A stretch of 40,735 bases of DNA from an uncultured bacterium. GTDB taxonomy: Bacteria; Bacillota_I; Bacilli_A; RF39; UBA660. Every line of letters begins with the position of its first letter. Position 1 is the first letter of the stretch. The DNA lies in NCBI GenBank assembly GCA_949284575.1, contig CASDWO010000055.1, positions 1 to 40,735 of the forward strand. The letters run 5' to 3'. Shown piece after piece: positions 36,319 to 40,735 of this stretch. The position numbers and the translations under genes were made by a program. Under the pieces are notes generated by a model. It was not told the DNA's origin. It was given only the letters and a program-made list of their open reading frames with translations, and did not search any database.

Positions 36319-36885
36319 ATGAATAATAATAATTCAAAATTATTCTATGACTTTATTAGGTCGAATGGATTTAATCCTGAAAACTATTATCAAACTTTAG
36401 AGTTAGTTCAATCTGTACCTAATTCTATGTCACAATATTTAAGAGAATATAAGCAATTTCTATTATCTAGAAAAGTTACTTATAGTGAGTTAGAAGAATA
36501 TGATATAAAAGGTGCTTTAGGTTATCTTGAAGCTGATGCGACAATAACAGTTCCTAAAACATTAGAAGCAGATGATTATTTTAGATATCATAGACCAAAG
36601 CTACCATATACACCTCATGGTTATAGATATCCAGATATTTCTGAATTTGATACAGGTGTTGTATTTATGGATGAATTTAGTCGTAATGAAGTATCAGAAA
36701 TAATTAAACTATCATGTGCAAAGAACTTTCCTAATATGTTTATAGGCTTTGTATCTGATAAAAATGATAAAGCTTTGAGTTTTAAAGAAAATTCTCTTAA
36801 AAGATTAAGTGATATATTTTCTTATCATATGGTTCATGATACTGATAGTGAAAAAGGCAAAGAATTTTATCTAATGAAAAGATAA
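36319..36885 (+). CDS. Unknown protein under a consensus promoter
   Basis: A 188-residue soluble protein that I cannot place. AAGGAGG lies 7 bases before ATG 36319, so translation should be strong; an upstream TTG at 36301 is not needed. The sequence is rich in Tyr and Pro in the middle (RYHRPKLPYTPHGYRYPDISEF), has one Cys, and no membrane or signal segment. The N-terminal 60 residues look helical. Promoter and ribosome site both imply high expression. Confidence 0.85.
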   Translation: MNNNNSKLFYDFIRSNGFNPENYYQTLELVQSVPNSMSQYLREYKQFLLSRKVTYSELEEYDIKGALGYLEADATITVPKTLEADDYFRYHRPKLPYTPHGYRYPDISEFDTGVVFMDEFSRNEVSEIIKLSCAKNFPNMFIGFVSDKNDKALSFKENSLKRLSDIFSYHMVHDTDSEKGKEFYLMKR

Positions 36886-36905
36886 AATTAAGGTATAAAA
36901 GCCAG

Positions 36906-36934
36906 TTGAAAATAAGATATATTTATGATATGAT
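36906..36934 (+). promoter_or_regulatory. Promoter of the plus-strand RNA
   Basis: TTGAAA (36906-36911), 17 bases, TATGAT (36929-36934). A second possible -10, TATAAA at 36957-36962, would start the RNA just before the repeated AGGAATAC word. Confidence 0.65.
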
Positions 36935-36940
36935 GAATAC

Positions 36941-37050
36941 GTAAAGAAAATTTACATATAAATAAAAAAGAGGAATACCTAGTTTTGCATCATGGGTATT
37001 TATCTCAATAAAATGAGTTCACCCTTATACAGTGATGTAAAGGGTGTTTA
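36941..37050 (+). ncRNA. Candidate antitoxin-like RNA convergent to a small hydrophobic ORF
   Basis: Between the promoter and the hairpin at 37020-37046 lies a segment with a 5' stem (AATACC 36974-36979 with GGTATT 36995-37000), then CTCA-ATAAAA-TGAG, and the shared terminator. There is no good ribosome site for the ORF it contains (ATG 36992). The 3' part overlaps the end of the minus-strand mRNA and is complementary to it. Ends are estimated from promoter and hairpin. Confidence 0.5.
37020..37046. terminator. Shared hairpin between the convergent RNAs
   Basis: CACCCTT (37020-37026) plus TACA (37028-37031) pair with TGTA (37036-37039) plus AAGGGTG (37040-37046), giving 11 pairs with one bulged A and a GTGA loop. 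It sits one base after the small ORF stop on the minus strand, and T-rich sequence follows on the plus strand. Confidence 0.65.
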
Positions 37051-37116
37051 TTTATATAATATTAAAAGTACTATTATTAGTAATAATATCGTTATTAATA
37101 AATCTTTCTTGCTCAT
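37048..37116 (-). CDS. 22-residue hydrophobic peptide, type I toxin-like
   Basis: ATG (37116-37114) opens 22 codons ending TAA. The peptide begins MSKKDLLIT, continues as a nearly unbroken run of Leu, Ile and Val, and ends LYK: a single membrane helix with basic ends. AAGGAG (37130-37125) is 8 bases upstream, an ideal ribosome site. The peptide has no proline of the Fst/Ldr signature, so it is not clearly in that family. It is encoded antisense to a convergent small RNA and next to a shared terminator, the layout of type I toxin-antitoxin loci. Toxicity is inferred. Confidence 0.6.
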   Translation of the reverse strand: MSKKDLLITILLLIIVLLILYK

Positions 37117-37123
37117 AGGCAAG

Positions 37124-37160
37124 TCTCCTTTCTAACCATTAGAAATGGAAAATAAGGAGA
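37124..37160 (-). promoter_or_regulatory. Leader hairpin that can hide the small-ORF ribosome site
   Basis: On the minus strand UCUCCUU (37160-37154) is an exact complement of AAGGAGA (37130-37124), the ribosome site of the 22-residue ORF, with a small CCATT-TCT-AATGG hairpin between. Folding would block translation, as in many type I toxin mRNAs. The leader also has a ten-codon upstream ORF starting at 37172. Confidence 0.6.
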
Positions 37161-37190
37161 TAAACACTCATACTAAGTATTCCTAATTAA

Positions 37191-37199
37191 ATGATAGCA
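37191..37199 (-). promoter_or_regulatory. Extended -10 promoter candidate for the small-ORF mRNA
   Basis: On the minus strand TGCTATCAT gives TGn plus TATCAT (-10 at 37196-37191). The -35 is poor. The predicted RNA start, about 37184, coincides with the first base of the repeated AGGAATAC word. Confidence 0.45.
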
Positions 37200-37200
37200 T

Positions 37201-37239
37201 AAATGTATCTATAAAATAATCGAACAAGATACATTTTTT
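37201..37239. promoter_or_regulatory. Inverted repeat upstream of copZ
   Basis: AAATGTATC (37201-37209) and GATACATTT (37228-37236) are perfect inverted copies, followed by T. It could be a terminator on the plus strand or an operator between the small-ORF promoter and copZ. It is not a CopY-type TACAnnTGTA box. Confidence 0.4.
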
Positions 37240-37268
37240 AATAGATATTATACGAGGAGAGATTAATA

Positions 37269-37484
37269 ATGAAAATAAAATATAATGTTTCTAATATGCA
37301 TTGCACAGGCTGTGAAAATAGAATAATAAACTCTTTAAAAATGATAAAAGGTGTTAAGAATGTTAAAGCTGATCATACTAAAGGAGAAGTTGTTGTAGAG
37401 TTAAAAAATGATGAGATTAGAGAAGAAGTGAAGAAACTACTTAATAATTTAGAATTTGCTGTAATTAGTGATAGTGAGCTGTAA
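37269..37484 (+). CDS. copZ: Copper chaperone, CopZ-like
   Basis: A 71-residue heavy-metal-associated domain. VSNMHCTGCENRI carries the Cu(I)-binding CxxC, and the beta-alpha-beta-beta-alpha-beta layout is complete. It would pass copper to the ATPase encoded next. CGAGGAGAGATTAATA precedes the ATG. Its TAA shares a base with the copA ATG (TAATG). No CsoR or CopY gene is in view. Confidence 0.92.
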   Translation: MKIKYNVSNMHCTGCENRIINSLKMIKGVKNVKADHTKGEVVVELKNDEIREEVKKLLNNLEFAVISDSEL

Positions 37485-39646
37485 TGAAAAAAGTTATTTT
37501 GAATATAGAGGGAATGACTTGTACTGCTTGTTCTCTCGGATTAGAAAAATTTTTAAATAAACAAGAAGGTATAGTTGAAGCTAGTGTTAATTTAGTCCTT
37601 GCTACAGCAACTATTAAATATAAAGATAATTTATCTATCAATGAGATTGAAAAATATATTAGACAAGCAGGATTTAAAAGCCTTGGTAAAAGTGAGGAAG
37701 GTAAGTCTAAAAATGCGAAAAGTTTGTTAATATTATTTACAATTTTAGAGATAGTTCTTATGTATGTTTCAATGGGAAATATGTTTAACTTACCTATGTT
37801 ATCGTTTTTAGATATTCATAAAGAACCTGTTATTTATACTATTTTTGTATTTTTTTTGACAGTGTTATTTATCTTTTATGGGTTTGATATTATTAAAAAT
37901 GGAATTTTAAATCTAATAAAAGGACATCCTAATATGGATACTTTAGTGGGAGTAGGAGTTATTGTAAATTTTCTATATAGCTGTTATTTTGCTTTTTTGA
38001 TGATAACTTCAGGAGTTAGTTATTTTCATAATCTTTATTTTGAAAGTTCTGCTACTATTATTTTCTTTGTGAAGTTAGGACGTTTTATTGAAAGTAAAAA
38101 TAAAAGTAGAGCTGCTGATAGTATTAGAAATCTTGTGGAAATTACTCCTAAGAAAGGGATTGTTAAGAAAAACAATAAAGAAGTTGAGGTAACAATAGAT
38201 GAAATTAAAGAAGGAGATATTGTTGTTTCTAAAGCAGGGGATAAAATTAGTGTAGATGGTGTTATTGTTAAAGGAGAAACTTATGTTGATGAGTCATTTT
38301 TAACAGGTGAAAGTGGTCCTATAAAAAAGAAAATTAACTCTAAGGTATTAGCAGGTAGTTATAATTATGATGGATATATTGAATATAAGGCTTTATCTGT
38401 AGGAAAAAATTCTAGTATTTCTAAAATAGTTGATTTAGTTATTGATGCTACTAATTCTAAACCTAATATTGCTAAATTTGCTGATCATGTTAGTGCTTAT
38501 TTTGTTCCTTTTATTTTTATAGTAGCAGTTGTTAGTTTTATTATCCATTTACTATTAGGAAATTCTTTTGGTTTAGCGATTAATTCTTTGGTATCTGTTT
38601 TGGTAGTTGCTTGTCCTTGTGCTTTAGGACTTGCTACACCTCTTGCGATAGTTTTAGCTATTTCTTATTGTAGTAAAAAAGGAATCTTAGTAAAAAATGG
38701 TAATAGTTTTGAATTAATTAATAACATTAATACAGTTGTTTTTGATAAGACGGGGACGCTTACAGAAGCGAAAATAAAATTAATAGATGGTATTTATCAA
38801 AGAGATGATCTAATTATTTTACAAAATTTAGAATTAAATTCTAATCATCCACTTGCAAAAGGGATAGTTGAAACTTGTGAATTTCCTAGAGTTTTAGTTA
38901 CAAATTTTAAAGAAGAAGCAGGATTTGGAGTTAGTGCTATTATTAATAAAACAAAGTATTATGCTGGTGGATTAAATTTTCTTATAAAGAAAAAGTTAAA
39001 TAATCCTTTCTTAGATAATAAAAAATATTTAGATAATCTTAATAATAGTATTATTTTTCTTTTTACTGATGAGAAAGTCTTGGCTGTTTTCTTTTTAAGC
39101 GATGAGATAAAAAAAGATTCTTTTGGTGTTGTTAAAACATTGAAAGAAATGAATAAGAAAGTTGTAATGTTAACAGGGGATAATAAAAATATCGCTTTTT
39201 CTGTTGCAAATAAGCTTGGTATTGATAAAGTAATTAGTGATGTTTTACCTAAAGAAAAGTTAGATTTTATTGAAAAAAATAATACTAACAATAATATAAT
39301 GATGGTAGGAGATGGGATTAATGATAGTCCTGCCTTAAAAAAAGCAGCTGTTTCTATTAGTGTTTTTAAAGGAACTGATATTAGTGCTGATGCTAGTGAT
39401 ATTGTTTTATTAAGAGATAGTTTAATGTTAATTCCATCTTTATTTAATATTAGTAAGAGGACTTTTAGAATAATTAAAGAAAATTTATTTTTGGCACTTT
39501 TTTATAATGTTTCTATGATACCTCTTGCTACAGGTTTTTTACCTATTAAACTTAATCCAATGATTGCTAGTCTTGCGATGACATTAAGTAGTGTTACAGT
39601 AGTTTTAAATAGTCTTAGACTTTTGAAATCAAGGAAAGAGTTATAA
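37484..39646 (+). CDS. copA: Copper-exporting P-type ATPase
   Basis: A P1B-type ATPase of 720 residues that pumps Cu(I) out of the cell. One N-terminal HMA domain (GMTCTACSLGLEKF, CxxC) is followed by membrane helices, the actuator TGES-type FLTGESGPI, the transmembrane CPC in VVACPCALGLATP, the phosphorylation site FDKTGTLTEA, the NHPLAKGI His-Pro and GDGINDSPALKKA. All catalytic motifs are intact. The end overlaps the convergent glycosylase by 6 bases with no terminator between. Confidence 0.95.
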   Translation: MKKVILNIEGMTCTACSLGLEKFLNKQEGIVEASVNLVLATATIKYKDNLSINEIEKYIRQAGFKSLGKSEEGKSKNAKSLLILFTILEIVLMYVSMGNMFNLPMLSFLDIHKEPVIYTIFVFFLTVLFIFYGFDIIKNGILNLIKGHPNMDTLVGVGVIVNFLYSCYFAFLMITSGVSYFHNLYFESSATIIFFVKLGRFIESKNKSRAADSIRNLVEITPKKGIVKKNNKEVEVTIDEIKEGDIVVSKAGDKISVDGVIVKGETYVDESFLTGESGPIKKKINSKVLAGSYNYDGYIEYKALSVGKNSSISKIVDLVIDATNSKPNIAKFADHVSAYFVPFIFIVAVVSFIIHLLLGNSFGLAINSLVSVLVVACPCALGLATPLAIVLAISYCSKKGILVKNGNSFELINNINTVVFDKTGTLTEAKIKLIDGIYQRDDLIILQNLELNSNHPLAKGIVETCEFPRVLVTNFKEEAGFGVSAIINKTKYYAGGLNFLIKKKLNNPFLDNKKYLDNLNNSIIFLFTDEKVLAVFFLSDEIKKDSFGVVKTLKEMNKKVVMLTGDNKNIAFSVANKLGIDKVISDVLPKEKLDFIEKNNTNNNIMMVGDGINDSPALKKAAVSISVFKGTDISADASDIVLLRDSLMLIPSLFNISKRTFRIIKENLFLALFYNVSMIPLATGFLPIKLNPMIASLAMTLSSVTVVLNSLRLLKSRKEL

Positions 39647-40126
39647 ATATTTTTTGATTTGCGAATATTCTTTGAGTAGAATTTCTTCTATTCCTTTTTT
39701 ACAATTTGCTGGAGATGGAGATGGTAGTTTAATAGCTTCTATTTCTACATCTTTAAATAGATATTTGTTATATAAACTATAGGCTTTAGTGCCCGTTGTG
39801 AAAATAGTCTTGATATTACTTTCTTGGACTATTTTTTTGATATTATTAGGTATAACATCTTTAATACTACTATCGCTTGAACCTGTTATATTACAGCTTT
39901 TTACGACATCAAAAAGGGCAATTTTATGAGATAAGAGGAAATTTTCTTTATCTTTATTGGTTTTTATTTCTTCGTTAAATACCTTTTCTAAAGTAGGCCA
40001 AAATCTGTTTTTAGGATGAGCATAATAAAAACTATTTTCTCTTGATTTAATGGATGGGAAACTACCTAATATTAAAATTTTAGATTCATTATTATAAATT
40101 GGTTTTAGGGTATGAAATACTTTCAA
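39641..40126 (-). CDS. DNA-deoxyinosine glycosylase (UDG superfamily)
   Basis: A 161-residue base-excision repair enzyme, of the hypoxanthine-DNA glycosylase branch. ILILGSFPSIKSRENSFYYAHPKNRFWP is the diagnostic active-site and NRFW region; IALFDVVKSCNITGSSDSSIKDV and LPSPSPAN are the later motifs. The TTG start at 40126 is chosen because AGAGGTGAT stands just before it and MKVFHTLKPIY is a natural beginning; a GTG at 40135 would sit inside that ribosome site. Confidence 0.88.
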   Translation of the reverse strand: MKVFHTLKPIYNNESKILILGSFPSIKSRENSFYYAHPKNRFWPTLEKVFNEEIKTNKDKENFLLSHKIALFDVVKSCNITGSSDSSIKDVIPNNIKKIVQESNIKTIFTTGTKAYSLYNKYLFKDVEIEAIKLPSPSPANCKKGIEEILLKEYSQIKKYL

Positions 40127-40186
40127 AAATATCACCTCTTGTGTTAGTATAATTATAGAACTTGTTTTTGTAAAGAAGGTGTTTTA

Positions 40187-40546
40187 ATGCAAGATATCAA
40201 TTATTTATTATATAGATTATCTAAATCAAAGTTTAGAAGTAGTTTTCATCTTAAGGAAAAGGAGATAGAGTATATCGATAAAAAAGGATTAGATAAAATT
40301 AAAGAACATGCTTATGACTTTATAAATAAAAGATTAAAGCCAAGTATTATTCCAAACGATGGAAAACAAACACCAATGAGGGGACATCCTGTTTTTATTG
40401 CAGAACATGCTACTGCTACTTGTTGTCGTAGTTGTTTAAATAAATGGTATGGTATTCCTAAAGATAGAGAATTAACTGATATGGAAGTAGATTATATTGT
40501 AAAAGTAATTATGATGTGGATAACTAATGAATATAAGAAAAAATAG
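40187..40546 (+). CDS. DUF4186 family protein
   Basis: A 119-residue protein with the family landmarks LSKSKFRSSFHLKEKEIEYI, NDGKQTPMRGHPVFIAEHATATCC and CLNKWYGIPKDREL. The His and Cys cluster (GHP, EHA, CCRSC) suggests a metal site. Function is unknown. GAAGGTG precedes the ATG. A terminator and then an insertion sequence follow. Confidence 0.88.
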   Translation: MQDINYLLYRLSKSKFRSSFHLKEKEIEYIDKKGLDKIKEHAYDFINKRLKPSIIPNDGKQTPMRGHPVFIAEHATATCCRSCLNKWYGIPKDRELTDMEVDYIVKVIMMWITNEYKKK

Positions 40547-40573
40547 CTAAGATGATTTTTAGCTATTTTTATT
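40541..40573 (+). terminator. Terminator of the DUF4186 gene
   Basis: AAATAGCTA (40541-40549) pairs with TAGCTATTT (40560-40568), followed by T-rich bases. The mobile element begins immediately after. Confidence 0.85.
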
Positions 40574-40601
40574 ATGTTCCGGGATAGGAACAGAACAAAA
40601 C

Positions 40602-40618
40602 CACCCGCTATGCGGGTG
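40602..40618. repeat. Subterminal hairpin of the IS
   Basis: CACCCGC and GCGGGTG flank TAT: seven perfect G/C-rich pairs in otherwise AT-rich DNA. Single-strand transposases of this family recognise such hairpins at each end. Confidence 0.65.
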
Positions 40619-40648
40619 AGAGCTGAAGAAGCGGTGGCGTTAAGAGAA

Positions 40649-40720
40649 AAATAAATCCTCCTTTGATATAATAGAAAATGGTCTGCCAACCAAAATCTAA
40701 AATCAAGGGAGGATTTATTT
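40649..40720 (+). promoter_or_regulatory. Inverted repeat hiding the transposase ribosome site
   Basis: Bases 40649-40667 pair over 19 positions (one G-U) with 40702-40720, which contain GGGAGG before the ATG at 40722. The mRNA would fold over its own ribosome site, limiting transposase synthesis, as described for IS200. Confidence 0.7.
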
Positions 40721-40721
40721 T

Positions 40722-40735
40722 ATGAGAAGAAAAAA
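40722..40735 (+). CDS. tnpA: Start of a transposase gene (partial)
   Basis: ATG at 40722 after GGGAGGATTTATTTT, encoding MRRK before the window ends. Assignment to a TnpA-type transposase rests on the upstream structures only. Confidence 0.45.

Larger units (their letters stand above)
36971..37184. repeat. Inverted arms at both ends of the convergent RNA locus
   Basis: AGGAATACCTAG (36971-36982) is matched, inverted, by 37173-37184 (11 of 12), and ATGGGTATTTATCTC (36992-37006) by 37157-37171 (13 of 15). Thus both convergent transcripts would carry the same 5' words in the same order. Confidence 0.7.
40576..40735 (+). mobile_element. Left end of an IS200/IS605-type insertion sequence (partial)
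   Basis: The GC-richer composition changes abruptly after 40575. Features in order: GTTCC-GGGATA-GGAAC hairpin (40576-40591), a perfect CACCCGC-TAT-GCGGGTG hairpin (40602-40618) like the subterminal hairpin bound by TnpA, a 19-base inverted repeat covering the ribosome site, and a start codon at 40722. The family is inferred from this layout; the transposase itself lies beyond the window. Confidence 0.65.

Noticed and set aside
36992-37135. Plus-strand ORF of 47 codons starting MGIYLNKM, antisense to the small hydrophobic ORF
   Set aside because: It has no ribosome site (nearest GAGG is 17 bases away), runs through the shared terminator hairpin, and its tail is the complement of the better-supported 22-residue ORF.
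36886-37268. Metal-sensing riboswitch upstream of copZ-copA
   Set aside because: The structured part ends in a terminator more than 200 bases before copZ and contains an opposing ORF; no known riboswitch core was recognised.
1-40735. CRISPR arrays and tRNA genes
   Set aside because: I saw no regularly spaced direct repeats and no cloverleaf with conserved TTCGANNC-type arm.

Overview
This 40.7 kb window is AT-rich DNA from a walled, low-GC Gram-positive bacterium of the Bacilli. Strong AGGAGG or GGTGA ribosome sites and TTGACA/TATAAT promoters with 17-base spacers recur throughout. Gene order follows Bacillus subtilis in several blocks: dnaD-nth-PBP1-recU-gpsB-rnpB, rodZ-pgsA-recA-rny, rplM-rpsI-(insertion)-cwlD, parE-parC and ylbD-ylbE. 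Together with the base composition this suggests an uncultured gut-type Bacilli lineage; that assignment is inference. Trp is TGG and the code is standard, but none of the 45 genes with a readable, undamaged end stops with TGA (36 TAA, 9 TAG).

Layout. 1-1723: tail of a serine recombinase abutting a 5'-truncated LysM amidase, probably an integrated-element junction. 1820-10314: HU, DUF1294, cca, dnaD, nth, a class A PBP and recU (minus strand), a 35-codon ORF, gpsB, RNase P RNA, rodZ and pgsA. 10393-17171: recA with a LexA-type box, a small XRE regulator, rny, and on the minus strand rnjA with a coupled acetyltransferase and a membrane glycosyltransferase-like gene. 17230-18243: rplM-rpsI behind a leader.

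18250-23160 is an accessory block inserted between rpsI and cwlD. It holds a DUF3644 gene with a HEPN-like RxxxxH motif broken by an in-frame TAG and followed by a structured segment, a TraX-like gene, a holin/M23-lysin pair, a ZIP transporter and a KilA-N gene broken by an in-frame TGA.

23208-36255: cwlD-like amidase, an extracellular MBL lipoprotein with DUF3006, a FemX-like transferase, parE - unknown gene - parC, ylbD-ylbE, a helical protein, an MBL hydrolase and a two-gene betaine/carnitine-type ABC transporter. 36259-40735: an unknown gene with a perfect consensus promoter, a compact locus resembling a type I toxin-antitoxin module (22-residue hydrophobic peptide opposite a convergent RNA), copZ-copA, a UDG-superfamily glycosylase, DUF4186, and the left end of an IS200/IS605-type element.

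The most interesting candidates are the locus at 36906-37236, the DUF3644/RNA pair at 18339-19421, and the absence of TGA stops.
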